A DNA stretch of 64,000 nt from Panax quinquefolius (GCA_020205615.1 JAINUW010000557.1:1-64000); one strand, 5' to 3'; positions 11,495-23,394 are shown, counted from the first letter of the stretch. Translations and numbers: made by a program. The notes: generated by a model not told the origin, from the sequence alone.

Positions 11495-13227
11495 TTAGGA
11501 ATTTAGATTATATTTATGCTAAAGTAGAACTTATGCGCATCGAACTTGAGGTTGGCAAGAATTTGCGCCACTTTTGCTTTTATGACCCGGTAGCAGACCT
11601 GGGTCTGCAAAAAGATTATGACTAAGATTTTGAAATTTGAATTTCAAGATATGTATATTAAGGGTTCATATGTGTAATAAAAGTCATAAGTGGTGTTTAA
11701 GATGTCCTAAAATGGATTGAGATAGCAAAACATGAATTTAATGAGAATTAGTTATGGAATTAATTAACCCGGAATAAATATTAGTTAATTAAGTGATATT
11801 ATGGAAGATTATATTATAAAGCCTTGTGTGGTAGTTGCGTGATAGTAAATGAAAAAGAGTTAATTCACTTACATAAGACGGCGAATTAATATATGTGTTT
11901 TACATAAGAGAATGAAAGGAATATGTTGATTAAAATTTGATATTTTAAATATTTTACCTAGTATTGTAATATATAAAAGGGTTAATATTTGAAAGATATA
12001 AGTGATTAATAAAGAAGAGAACCAATATAATTATAAATAAATATTGGTTATAGATTATGCATTAAGTTAATATTTAAGTTATGGCTAACTAAAAATGCGT
12101 TGGGACAATTTATGGAAGACAAGGAATTGAAGAATTATAGTATAATAATTAGTTTTGTACATACTAATTATTCTAAGGAAATGGTTATCTTAAATAAAGG
12201 TGTTATGAGTATAAAATTCATAAAGCCTAGTATAGTAGTTCTACATAATATAAGTGTGCAATTATTTAAAGTAATCTAAATAATTTAGCACTAAGGTAAA
12301 GTGTGTCACATAAAGTTTATATTAAATGAATATTAAAATAATGTGGAATTGGAAAAAAGCCAAACGTGGCCTAGACCCCTAATATTTTATTGTTGAGATT
12401 ATGAACTTGACATATATAACTATAGTAAGTGGGATAAATGAGCCTCGTTTAGCATGAGTATTAAAGTTAAACCAGACTAAAGGTTTAACTGGAATTATTA
12501 AAAGAGAAGTAATGGTAAGGGAATAAATGATTGATATTAATTAATCATTGTGATATTTATGTGTAATAGAAAATAATGGGTTTAGAGTACCCAATTGAAT
12601 TATATTTAGCCCAATTAAAATATTATTTAGACTAACTCCATGTACATGAGATACATGAATATATTGAAAGTAGTATGCACACAAGCCAATCATGTTTGAT
12701 AATAAAGCATATACTTTGTAACAATCTTATTCATTTATTAATAAAAAGTATTAATTTATTAAATGCTTTTAATTATCTACATGATGCTGCTTTATAATAT
12801 GTGATAAACCCATAGTTTTAGGCAATGCTTTTAGAATAATGATGATGATCATTCTAATAAGATCTAAATTCTTATAAAGCTTAAATGTAAAATAGTTCTC
12901 AATTGTTGGATTACTAAATTGGGGATAAGTGAATCCGAATAGATTGGTACATAAGTTGCTTGCTCATTGGATGAGGATGATTGATCTCATGATTATTTGT
13001 GTGGAGACACTAAAGCAAGTATATAGGTGCTTATTAGAGAATAAGTACACTGAACGTGGCTTGCTAAGGAATACTTAATGAAGTTTTACTTGCCTGTCAA
13101 TAGAAAATCTTGTAGTGATAGTAGTACAAGTGAGCATTGGACTTGAGATCATCATAGTATCTTGTGTATGATGAATTATACTTTTTGACTTATTCCTTAA
13201 GACCCTTAGGGTATATCAAAGGGTATG
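11495..13227. other. AT-rich gene-free DNA
   Basis: Continuation of the DNA into which the CACTA element jumped. No long ORF, RNA gene or clear repeat end seen. The stretch 12960-13220 is less AT-rich and could be old retrotransposon sequence, unassigned. Confidence 0.45.
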
Positions 13228-14670
13228 TGTTGGGTAAAATCTAGTTACGCACAACACGCAAGTATATGTGGTCAATAAGTAATATAGTGATAAGTCAACT
13301 ATCGTTCCCACAGAGATTAGGGAGAAAGTAACCCTCATAATTATCAGCTTCCTATTAATCCAAATTTTATTAAACTAACCAATTTAAGAATTATAACTAA
13401 AAAAACTAAATATGTTAAAAATACAAAGAATACCAAACAATCAACAAACCCTAAAAACTATAATTTCAAACAAATATTAGAGAATTAAGCTTACAACTTC
13501 ACTCTAAGTCTCACTCTAATTATTGTCTTTTATTCCAGTTTAATTCACTATCCCAGTTTATTAATCAAGAACACTCAAGTAGAACTAGCCATATCTCGAT
13601 GCATTAATACCGTATTAACTTAAATCCACAAATTAGATAGAATTAAGCTAAACACCTTAAATAACTAACTCACTATATCTCTATGTGAATTAAAATCAAA
13701 GAAAGTTCAAGTTCAAGTTCTCTATCTAATTACATGCGATGCTAGACATATCTCTACCCTAACATTCATCAAGATTCCATTTAATCACAGAATTCAAGAA
13801 CACATGCTATATTGACCAAGTCTAGACTCGTATTTCCTCTCTCGAATCCATACAAGTCCACATAGAATTGGTGATCAAGCAATTCATAAATTCAAGCACA
13901 AATCAATATAGATAAAGTGAAAGATAGATTATTAAACTAAAAATCAAAGATTACATAATCATCATTCAACTCAAAGATCTTTTATAAGCCTAAAAAGTAA
14001 TTTAGTTCATCATCGATGAAATAAAAACTGAATTAATCAAAGTAAACATCATCCCAATTACAAATATTAAACTAAAGAAAAAGAATGAATCCAAAACCAC
14101 CCTTCTCTTTAGCCTTAATTTGCAATTATTGAGAAATCTCCTTCAAAGTCTCCCTTCAATGCTCTTACTCAAAATTTGCCTTCAATGATGTTAATTACTT
14201 GTATGATGCCTCAATCTAGTTGTTTTTGTTAATTATATACCAAGACATGTATTTTGACTCTAATTCCATGCACAATTGAGTTCCAAGCCATTCTAATCAC
14301 TTGCCTTCACATTTACTGCAGCAGTTCAAAAGGTAATAGGAGTCTGTCTTTCTCGTACCCAGCCTACGGGTTTTGCTTTTAATAAAAGTCCACCTCGTGG
14401 GCTACCCTTACATTAGTTTCTCGGCACCCCACCTTACGGGGTTTTGTGTAGAAAGTCCTCCCTAGTGGGCATACCTTCTGTTATTTGTCAAATTTAGCTC
14501 CTGATCTTGCCAAATTTCGCTATGATTCCACCCTTTAAGTCCAATTTCCACGCCACCACACCTAAATATAAAACAACACTAAACAAGTAAAAACAAAACA
14601 TAAAACAAAGAATTCACATAGTTTAAGCTCGAATTAGAGGCCGATTCGTAGGTATAAAACCCACTCATCA
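13228..14670 (-). repeat. 3' LTR of a minus-strand Athila-like element
   Basis: Read on the minus strand it starts TGATGAGTGGGTTTTATACC at 14670 and ends TTTTACCCAACA at 13228. The end region (13228-13320) is the reverse complement of the LTR end at 20050-20143, including GTGGGAACGATA and ACTTGCGTGTTGTG. A polypurine tract lies directly upstream (14671-14690) and no PBS follows the other end, so this is a 3' LTR. A cluster of short CCCGTAGG/CCCACGAGG-like motifs sits at 14341-14470. Length is about 1443 bp. Confidence 0.8.
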
Positions 14671-15790
14671 AACTCCCCTAAACTTAAACACGTACTAGTC
14701 CTTGAGCATGAAACAAAAAAAATGTTTTACAATGCAATGCAATGAGATATAATGCATCTAATCTATATGCCTACGAATCCAGCAGTCATCATAGAAATAA
14801 TTCTATTCAATCGGCCTCAGAGAAATCCAGCAAACACAACAACACTTCATATCAAAACTAATCTATAATTCCCATTAATCCTCAAATCTTAAACTGTTAT
14901 TACTGGTATAGTGTGTGCTCAACATCCATACTAACTAATGCAAATTCAAATTTAATACATAACAAATCTCTTAGAAGGCATCATACAGTGTAAACCCAAG
15001 AATTTCAAAAACAGACGAGATCCGACTAAAATTAAATAATTACCAATATTAAGGGTCCAAATAGGGTACTTATGCTATATTTTTCAATCACGGGGGCTTT
15101 TTGCTCTTATTTCTCGTTTTATTCTCTTTTTTATATACATGGCTATGCGCTATCTTATTCCCTTAGGCTTTTCAATGCTACCTTAATGAGCTTTCGACCA
15201 ACAACTCCCAGACCATTAAGACCTTAGGGCGCTAGGTGTAAAGATAATCCCCTCGGGCTTACTTACTCAAGTAAAAAAGGCCACAAAACTAGACAAGCAT
15301 ACTATGGTGAATATTATATTTTTTTTAAGATATGAAAAGCTTATATACCCCATTTTTTCCCCCAAACTTAGGTTCTTGCTTAATTTTTCGCCGTCACTGC
15401 CTATCTTTGTCATTCTCTTATTTAAACTAGCATTATCCTTTAGAGGTCCCTTATGTATCAATTTGAATTAAATCCGTCAACATAGGTGTTATTAATTTGC
15501 TAACCTTATTATACCATTTTCAAACAGGCAAAAGATCCAATTCATAACAGAAAATTACATCAAAGTTCTAATAGTTGGCACTATACTTGTCTACTTAATC
15601 TCAATCTCATCATTGGCCAAAATAAAATGAACTATTTAAACCGCTGGACATATGCAATATATCACAATACTTAACTAATTTTTTTTACATGTGGTAAACA
15701 TAACAGGATTACAAAACAAATAAAAACTATTTACAACCCTATACTACTATGCAACTAAATCACTACATGAATGCAAACATTTAATAATCC
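14671..15790 (-). mobile_element. 3' internal spacer of the minus-strand Athila-like element
   Basis: Non-coding. On the minus strand it ends in a polypurine tract (GTTTAAGTTTAGGGGAGTT, 14671-14690). A related AAGTTTGGGGG-like motif is at 15355-15370. The spacer is interrupted at 15790 by the Tat-like element and resumes at 22657, where the minus strand again reads a GAGGACATTGTAATTTTCAAG-like motif next to AAGTTTGGGGGAGTT. The 64-codon minus ORF at 15267-15461 is not recognisable as a protein. Confidence 0.65.
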
Positions 15791-16333
15791 TATTGGGCCA
15801 TGATATTTTATGTGTATTGGGCTGAACCTCTATGCCAAGTCCACTAGATTATCTATGATTGAGTCCTAAAAATATTGGGCTTAGTTATTGGGCCGAAGCC
15901 AGTGGGCAGATAACATTTCCTTTTGGGCTTTGACCGGTAATGATAACTAAGATAATAGCTAACTGATATGTCTGCAAGGCATTAATGTGGATGGGATTTA
16001 GTCAGCCGGCGGCGAAAAACAGTGATGGTATAGAGCAGGTGGGTTGCATGTAGTCGACTGAGGTCATGACAGGTTGGGGGAACGTACCCAAAGGAACTAG
16101 TATATGAGAACGGGATACAAGACAAAAGGAAGGTAACTGATATTTTTCTCTCTCAAGATACTAGATATTATTTTTCCTCCATTGTTAGCCTTGTGATTGC
16201 CTGTACTGATTCTTACGCCAAAGCTATCCCCTGACGGTCCAAGCCGTCAAGCTTCTAGTATTGATGTGTTTACTATGCAGGATTGGACATGCTTTATATG
16301 ATTGAGGCGCGTAGAAAGATCTTGACGTTAATA
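15791..16333 (+). repeat. 5' LTR of the Tat-like element
   Basis: Starts TATTGGGCCATGATATT where the 3' copy has TGTTGGACCATGATATT, so the terminal TG is mutated to TA. Ends GACGTTAATA against GGCGTTAACA in the 3' copy. The two LTRs align along their length with scattered substitutions. Confidence 0.88.
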
Positions 16334-16334
16334 T

Positions 16335-16351
16335 TGGCGCTAGAAGGAGGG
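16335..16351 (+). promoter_or_regulatory. Putative primer-binding site
   Basis: TGGCGCTAGAAGGAGGG starts two bases after the 5' LTR, where a tRNA-complementary PBS is expected. I did not assign the tRNA. Confidence 0.6.
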
Positions 16352-16412
16352 TTGTTTTCTAGTGTTCTTGAGTTTTCAATCACAACTTTTTAGTTGTTCT
16401 ACGTTGAAAGTT

Positions 16413-17440
16413 ATGGTGAAGAGTAGAACGGTTACCCCTGAAGGACAACCGATGGCTGTGAGTTCGTCTATACAACGAACTTCTGTCAAAGATCGTTTGA
16501 GTCCTTCAAAGAGTGCTCATGATAGTACGGCTTCCAAACATTTTTCAGAAGGTTCTCGTTCGAGAGCCCATGGTGATGCTAAACGAAAATTGGTTTTTGC
16601 TGCCGAGAAAGGACCTGACCATGGTTGGAGACGAGTAGAAGACACACCGCCTAGAACCCGACACCGAGGTGGTCAGACCGATAAGGCCTCCAAGCTTGCC
16701 AAGATGGCAAACGAAGCTAACAAAGCCCTAGAGGTTCTTTTGAAATAGAGGGAAGACATTGCTGAACAGATGCTTCGTATGGCGGAACTACAGGATGAAG
16801 CGTCAAGTTATGCTCAGCCTGAAGAGCATAACAACTCTGTTCAACGGCAACCAAGAGGAGGAAATGAACTTGTATACTCCGGTCAGATATCTCGAGGCCA
16901 ACCTCGGGATCGATGAAGGTCAAGAAGCCATACTCCTGAGGAGCCGAAGAGTGCCCGCCCTATTGGTTCTCGGGATCATGGTAGAAGCCAGCAAAGAGGA
17001 AGGTCTAGGGAGTACACACCAGAGAATACAAATAAGGCACTCTGCCTTGAGTATTCTCGGCATGATGATAGATCCCCTCGTCGAAGCAAATCCAGAAGTC
17101 ATACTCCTGAGAATCCAATGAAGGCATACCACCTTGTGGGTACTCACCACCGGAGAAGTCCGTCTAGAGCAGTGGGTTCGGATGGTAAAGATCAGTCCGC
17201 TCACAAGAAGCAGATCTCTCCAGAGAAAGAAGTCTCCTCACAACCGGAAGGAGTGGAATTCTTGGTCAGAGAAATAAAAGAGCTTCAGTAGCAGTTGGCC
17301 GAAGTCCAACAAGTGAAGGATACTTCGGGGAAAAAGGCATCTCCTTTTTCCTCAGATATTCTTAAGGAAAGGTTGATCCCACTAAGAAACTCCCTCACAT
17401 GGAAAGTTATCATGGAAAGGCTGATCCCACTATATTATTT
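16413..17440 (+). pseudogene. gag-like protein N-terminal part, Tat-type, with SR-rich repeats
   Basis: One reading frame runs from ATG at 16413 to about 17400, interrupted by only three stops: TAG at 16746, TGA at 16914 and TAG at 17289. Each is explained by a C-to-T change (CAG, CGA, CAG). The protein begins basic and Ser-rich, then has an Arg/Ser-rich region (about 16917-17115) with three repeats of the type SRSHTPE or GRSREYTPE, followed by a charged stretch and PFSSDIL. A frame change then gives LPHMESYHGKADP, which resembles the start of the plant retrotransposon gag core. The gag core itself is missing because the sequence changes to Athila-like DNA near 17440. I infer structural capsid function from position and the PFSSDIL motif. 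Confidence 0.65.
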
Positions 17441-17599
17441 TCGATGGATGGAGGGTTCCTCAATTATCGAAGAGGAATTGGATAGTGCTGACCTGACAAA
17501 GTCGGTTTACGACATTAAAACTAGCGCTACTTGGGAGGCAACCCAAGCTCTAAACTCTTTCTCTTTTAGTTATTATTTAAATCTTAGTTTATAATCTAG

Positions 17600-19067
17600 T
17601 TTAATTATGCATTTTTCATAGAAGATTGACTACATCTTTGGAAGAGTTGCAGATAACTCAAGAAAAATTGAGTCACATGCTACTACCCCCTAGCGCGGAC
17701 CACGCTACACAAAGCACAGATACAACGCAGTATTTACTACCCCGAACTTCATCGACATGCCAAAGTGATGAATTGCGCCAATTCGTTGATTCCATAGCGG
17801 CGGGCGCTTATATCCAAATATAATAATGGCGAGGCGCTTAATGCTTCACCATACTCATCGATCTCCTAGTACTGAGTGCGCCATTTCCTGCATATACCCA
17901 GTGCGGGCCGCGCTGCTCAGAAATCCCTGGCGTTAAAAGTGGTTTATTTCCAATGTTAGTCAAGTCCAACTTAAGTGTGGTGCCCAAGTTGTTCCATGTG
18001 CTTAGCCTATTCTCCAAACTTAGCGGACAAGGAGAATGATTGTTATATTTTTAGGGAAGTCCTCTCTTTTAATTTTTCCTATCTTAGCCATTGAGGACAA
18101 TGCATGTTTTAAGTTTGGGGGTATTTATCATGTTTAGTATTTACTTGAGCAATGTTTTGATGGAATTTGATTCTGGCCAATGATAAGTGGGTGGTTGATG
18201 AGATTTTAACTCTTGGAGAATTGATGAGCATGCTTAGTCTATATTTCAACTCATTAGTTGGTTTCACAATACTTGCGAATTTTTTGAAAAATTTTACACA
18301 TATCCATTTGTTAGCTAGTTGGGATTGATTTTTTTTTTTTGGCTAAATGCTTATGAAAGATACCATTGCAACTTGAGAAATCTTATTTGAGCATCATTCG
18401 AAGTGAAAATTAGGCACTCATATAAGTTTGGGGGAAATCTTGGGGTATTTTTGAAAAAAATAATTATTGAAACCTTCCCGAGTTGAATAATTGAATCTTG
18501 TGGTGGGTTGAGCTGGAGCGTAAAAAAGCACTCCCCATAAACACAGGCACGAGATTGAGCGTAAAACGCACTCGTTCAATGAAAAGTGGAAAGTGAGATG
18601 GAACATAAAACGCACTCACTAAATAGAGAAAAGAAAATATGTATGTTTGAAATACTTGGAAAGGGTTCATATGTTCTTAAATGTTTAAATATCCGGTTGA
18701 TCCTCAAGAAAAATTTGTGTTATGTCTATATTAGCGGTGATTGATGTGATAAAAAGTTTTAAAAGTCATTTTTTAAAATCTTTTATGAGTATTAGTTGAT
18801 CTAATCTAAATCATGACTGGTTTGAACATATGGATGCACACACGCACTTAAAGGATCAAGAGTAGATGTGAAGCTAATGAAAGTTGTTAAAATTTTGGAC
18901 ATGACATTGTTTTGAAATTTTATGCGGGTTATTATTTGAGGTAACCTTTGAGGCCATTGTTCAAATTCATATTAATTCATTGTTTAAGTGGATCATTGCT
19001 AAAGAATGAATCTATCTACTTTGTGCTTTTGCTTGAGGATAAGCAACTGTTTAAGTTTGGGTGTATT
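17600..19067 (+). other. Spacer of the Athila-like fragment, no gene
   Basis: Contains GC-rich TAGCGCGGACCACGCTA (17691-17707), a polypurine-like motif (TTTAAGTTTGGGGGTATT) near 18108-18124, three GAGCGTAAAACGCACTC-type inverted repeats (18515-18618), and the true polypurine tract (AAGTTTGGGTGTATT) ending at 19067. The 65-codon frame at 17626-17823 shows no recognisable domain. Confidence 0.55.
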
Positions 19068-20143
19068 TGATAAGTAGGTTTTATACATACTTATCCGATA
19101 TCTATTACTTGAATTAGTTGCTTAAACCTATGTTTTGTAGTTACTTTGCATGCATTGTGTGTTCATTTCATACACTTGATGTTATTTTATAGGCTATGAA
19201 ACGACATGGGCATGAAGAAGCAAGGAAAAGCAATTTGGACATCTTTTGGACTAAAATATGCAAGCAAGTGCAAGAAGGGAATATTTTAGGGCTTTTAACA
19301 CCAAGTTGGATGCATGTTCTTAGCTTGGAACCTAGATTTCATTGTATATCTACTTCTTAGCTTTCCGGAACATCTTGAATCATCCAAATCGGAGTTCGGA
19401 AGTGAGATTTATGGCCTTTTTATCAACGATGATCAATGCTAAGAGTTCTCATGCTTGTAATTTACACAACATCTACTTCAAGCTCGATTTCGATCTTGTT
19501 CCGGCAAGAATTTCTGAATTCTTAAAGAATTCAAGTTGTAGATCTCGTCGATATCTTTGATTTGATAGGTGGCAGGCCCCGTAACTCCTAGAGGATCAAA
19601 AGTTATGCCTATTTTACCAAAGGACGTCGCAGCAGAAAATAGAGTAGCGTGGACCACGCTATGAATAGAGCGGGGCGCGCTAGACCACCAGAAACTCTAC
19701 TATAGTAGCGCGGGGCACGCCCAAAATGGCCTAGGAACAATAGCGAGGTCTTGTTCTTGCGAGGACACAACTGATTTGGGTTATTTGATGTCCAATTTGA
19801 GCTAGAATAGGATTCTTAGTTGCCTAACTTGCTAGGGTGTCCATTAGAACTATAAATACTTGAGTTTAACTTGGATTGGGGGGCTATGTGACGCCCACAA
19901 AATAGGTCCAATCCACCCAACTAGGGATAGTTACTAACTAGGGATAGTTAGTAATAGTTTATTTAATTATTTTAAATTAAATTATTAAATCATTTGTTTA
20001 AATAAGATTAAATTGGTCATAGGTTAGTAATTGGTAATTTTTATTAAATAATTCTCTGTGGGAACGATACTCAACTTATCACTTTATTACTTGTTGACCA
20101 CGTATACTTGCGTGTTGTGTGCGTAATTAGATTTTACCCAACA
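19068..20143 (+). repeat. LTR of the Athila-like fragment
   Basis: Starts TGATAAGTAGGTTTTATACA after the polypurine tract and ends TTTTACCCAACA, six bases before the PBS. It contains a GC-rich cluster at 19622-19740 (AGCGTGGACCACGCT, AGCGGGGCGCGCT and similar). Its end is homologous to that of the minus-strand LTR at 13228. Confidence 0.8.
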
Positions 20144-20149
20144 AGTTTT

Positions 20150-20167
20150 TGGCGCCGTTGCCGGGGA
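20150..20167 (+). promoter_or_regulatory. Primer-binding site, tRNA-Asp type
   Basis: TGGCGCCGTTGCCGGGGA matches the PBS usual in plant Athila/Tat elements, complementary to the 3' end of tRNA-Asp. Confidence 0.85.
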
Positions 20168-20429
20168 ATTAGTTTAATATTTTTTACCAATATTAATTTC
20201 AATCAAGTTAGTATTAATTTAAATATTTTTATTTTTATTTTTAATTCTTTAACTATATTCTCTCTTTTCAGGTACCATGGATGACTTTGTGTATCAATGG
20301 CCATACACGAACATGACTCAACTAAGGGAAACCGGGATTGATGGACTGTGGTGGTGGCTGGGTATAAGCAGATCTGGGTGGAGATGGTTGAATAGGTATA
20401 GCTTCAAATATCGGTTCTGAGTGATCGAC

Positions 20430-21724
20430 TCAAGAATGCTTTCTTTTTTGAACAAGTATGACCTCGGGATCGACTTGTTCCTCAGGTTCATCTTCAAAAA
20501 CCAGGGTTTCTACCGGGATAGTAGTTGGTTGAGAAGTTTCGGTAGAGGGCACCCGAAGATCATCAGCAATAAGAGGGGTTACCTTGGTTCTCCTCTTTTT
20601 GGTACGAAGAACTCGAGTTCGTTCGTCCAGGGGCATGTCCAGCAGACTTTCATTGGATGGCGAAAGAGGAAACTGTTTGGCTTTTTGAACGGCTCTTTTC
20701 TTCAGGCGAGGTGGAACAAATTCTGTTGGGGCAAGAGGTTCATCAGTTTGGATATCTGTTGGTTAAGGTTCGGCAGTTGGAGGTTCAGCAGCTGAAGGTT
20801 CAGCAGGAGATTCTGAATCTTTCATGGAAAAAAATTCTTCAAGATCTTTCATGTCTGAAGAGGTCGGTTTGATCAGAGACACTGCAAGGAGTATATAACA
20901 ATAATTCAGAGCTAATATTATCAGAGTTTCAGAAATTATACAAAAGAACAGTTCGGGACTTACACTTGTGTTCATATAGCCATGCTTTCTTGGTTAATAG
21001 TACGAAGTTCCATTCCTTCTTTGGGAAATTGTCAAAGAGCTCTATTATCTCGTTCACACGCTCTTCGGCAATATCACCAAAGTCAGCAGAGACTTTCTCC
21101 AAAGTAGTCCATTTAGGCAAAGATCATCTTTCAAATTTCTCGCCTGGCTTCGGCGATTGCTTGCTTAGAACCTTAAATCCCTTTTTCATGGGATTTGTTG
21201 ATGTTATAAATGGAGAAGAAGAAGTCGAGGGTAGGGGTAGAGCCTAGCTCATGACAGAAAGCAATGAAAGCTAAGATGTGGATGTAGGAGTTCGGTACCA
21301 GTTGGGAAAATCCTACACCAACAAACCCTAGAAGGGTAACCAAAAAGGCATGAAGAGGGAAACGAACTCCCTTCTCCAGCAAAGTCAGGGGCATAGCCGT
21401 CCACCCATCCGGACTATGATACATTCGCTCAGAGGATGAAGGCCTTCTTAGCTGATGAGTGTCCGAAATCTGATATCGTTCTCTAGCATTATGAATATCA
21501 ATCTCAGACAGTGAGGAAGGAGTGTTGGCATGTGGGAATTGCTCCTTATTCTTGAAGAAATTAGAAGGTTTTGGTAGGGGTTTCGATGGTGGATTTGTAC
21601 TATGGGTAGCAGTTGATTTGGGATTGGAGCTCGAAGCCCCTTTGGTAGGGCTTGGGCTAGAAGGGACGGAGGTGATGGGGGTTACCTCGAGAGGAATTTC
21701 TTGACCAGGTTCTTGGGAAGCCAT
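20430..21724 (-). pseudogene. Antisense ORF with PF04195-like (putative gypsy type transposon) domain
   Basis: On the strand opposite to the element, a 183-codon frame begins at 21724 (MASQEPGQEIP) with a Ser/Pro-rich N-terminus. It continues into MPLTLLEKGVRFPLHAFLVT, then LLGFVGVGFSQLVPNSYIHI, ending in CHELGSTPTLDFFFSIYNI. This matches the pattern of the Transposase_28 family (PF04195), found in plant gypsy-associated proteins. The frame stops at 21173. Downstream minus frames (21120-20929, with an ALLTKKAWLYEHK-like segment; 20975-20763, ending in an Ala-Glu-Pro repeat; 20636-20430) look like its continuation, separated by frameshifts or an intron. Extra antisense ORFs close to the 3' LTR are known in Tat-lineage elements. 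Biochemical function is unknown. Confidence 0.7.
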
Positions 21725-22086
21725 TGTTGTAGTTTTGTAGAGAAAGAGAGACTGAGAGGAAGGAGAAAGCTCAAAACGTCTGGAATTTGGATAGCTGGTA
21801 AAACTTTCAAATTGGGGATAAAGAAAGCTTTTATAGGGGCGGTCTTGTCAATTGTTCGCGAAGCTCGAGGGCGACGTGTTTAATGCCAATAATGATGGCA
21901 AATTTGGAGAGTTTTAATCTGGATTCAAATTTTTTATCACTTCGGCTTCCGGTCTTATCCTGTTTTAATTATCTAGACTTCACTAAATGGGCCTTAGCAT
22001 TTTATTCTGCATTTTACCTGATCTCGCCCCAATTCTTTTAAACATCATGGACCGTTCACAGTTTTCTATTAAACAGTCTAATTAAT

Positions 22087-22103
22087 AAAAAACTAGGGGG
22101 CAA
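22087..22103 (+). promoter_or_regulatory. Polypurine tract of the Tat-like element
   Basis: AAAAAACTAGGGGGCAA abuts the 3' LTR start at 22104. Confidence 0.7.
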
Positions 22104-22651
22104 TGTTGGACCATGATATTTTATGTGTATTGGCTCGAACCTCTGGGCCAAGTCCACTGGATTATCTATGATTGAGTCCTAAAAGTATTGGGCTTAGTCA
22201 TTAGGTCAAAGCCAATGGGTAGATAACATTTCCTTTTGGGCTTTGACCGGTAATGATAACCAAGATAATAGTTGACTGATATGTCTGCAAGGCATTAATG
22301 TGGATGGAATTTAGTCGGCTGGCGGTGATAAACAGTGATGGGATAAAGCAGGTGGGTTGCATGCAGTCGGCTGAGGTCATGACAGGTTGGGGGAACGTAC
22401 CCAAAGGAACTAGTATATGAGAACCGGATACAAGACAAAAGGAAGGTAACTGATATTTTTCTCTCTCAAGATACTAGATATTATTTTTCCTCCATTGTTA
22501 ACCTTGTGATCGCCTGTATTGACTCTTTGTACGGAGCTATCTCCCAAACGGTCCAAGCCGTCAAGCTTACAGTATTGAGGTGTTTCTTGTCTTGCGAGGA
22601 TCGATAGCGTTTTATGTGATTGAGGTGCGTAGAAAGATCTTGGCGTTAACA
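22104..22651 (+). repeat. 3' LTR of the Tat-like element
   Basis: Starts TGTTGGACC and ends GCGTTAACA, followed by the target duplication AATCC. It is the partner of 15791-16333 and keeps the canonical TG...CA ends. Confidence 0.9.
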
Positions 22652-22656
22652 AATCC

Positions 22657-23387
22657 TAAAACTAAACATGAAACTGACATATGCAAATCTAACTAATAAA
22701 ATTAAACATGTTGACATAAAAATTAAACTAACTCCCCCAAACTTGAAAATTACAATGTCCTCATTGTAAAGAATAAAGCAATAAATGTATGAGGACTTCC
22801 CTTTTAAAAATTACTACTATTTATAAAATTTATTATTTAAAATTTTTAATAAATCATGAAAATTTTAAATTTAAAAATATCTTAAATCAATTTTAAAAAC
22901 TAATATTGATCTTATATCTTGAAATAGGCGAAGCATGTTTTTTTCAATAAATTGATTCCAATGAGGATATGAATGAAATTTGGATGCAATTTGGAGTTAT
23001 AGCGAGATGGCCCGACTTTATGTATATTAGTTATTTGACAAACAATCGTGTGTAAATTTAAAAATAAAAATATAAAATTTAATTAGTGAGAGAAATCATG
23101 AGTTGATTAATAAAAGAATTGAAAAAGAAAAGAGTAGAAATATAAACATTAAGATAAAAAAAATTAAAAATATGATAAACCAAGAGTTTAAAAATAATCG
23201 TGCTCCTCTTCATAAGATATATAATTATCATCATCATGAAATATATACACATTTGTATGTGTGTATATATATATAATAAATATTTTTATGGAATTATAAT
23301 TTTTACAATAAAAAAGGGATACTTTTATGAGTTGTTTCTCACATTATTGTGGATCTCATCTATTATGTATAATAATTACCATTGTAC
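22657..23387 (-). other. Remainder of minus-strand Athila spacer, then AT-rich DNA
   Basis: 22657-about 22830 continues the interrupted minus-strand spacer: on the minus strand it reads GGGAAGTCCTCATACA, then AAGTTTGGGGGAGTT, homologous to 18050-18125 on the plus strand. From 22830 to 23387 I see only AT-rich sequence without a gene. Confidence 0.5.
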
Positions 23388-23394
23388 GGTGGTG

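Larger units (their letters stand above)
17440..20340 (+). mobile_element. Athila-like fragment: internal 3' end, LTR, PBS and leader
   Basis: It begins with the post-integrase signature (GCGCTACTTGGGAGGCAACCC, split near 17522), continues through a spacer, a polypurine tract, a full LTR and a tRNA-Asp-like PBS, then a short leader with an ATG near 20277. It therefore has internal 3' sequence to the left of the LTR and internal 5' sequence to the right. Neither boundary has an LTR end or a visible target duplication; both are approximate. The spacer is related to that at 5100-5790. Confidence 0.65.
15791..22651 (+). mobile_element. Tat-like Ty3/gypsy element, nested and lacking pol
   Basis: Two direct LTRs (15791-16333 and 22104-22651) about 545 bp long bound the element, with AATCC on each side (15786-15790 and 22652-22656). 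A PBS-like sequence follows the 5' LTR and a purine tract ending AGGGGG precedes the 3' LTR. Inside are a gag remnant on the plus strand and a long antisense ORF next to the 3' LTR, an arrangement described for the Tat lineage. No protease, RT or integrase is present. About 2.9 kb of its interior is an Athila-like fragment. It sits in the spacer of the minus-strand Athila-like element. Confidence 0.85.

Noticed and set aside
20430..20872. Plus-strand ORFs of 124 and 71 codons
   Set aside because: They are the complement of the decayed antisense ORF, whose domain is read on the minus strand.
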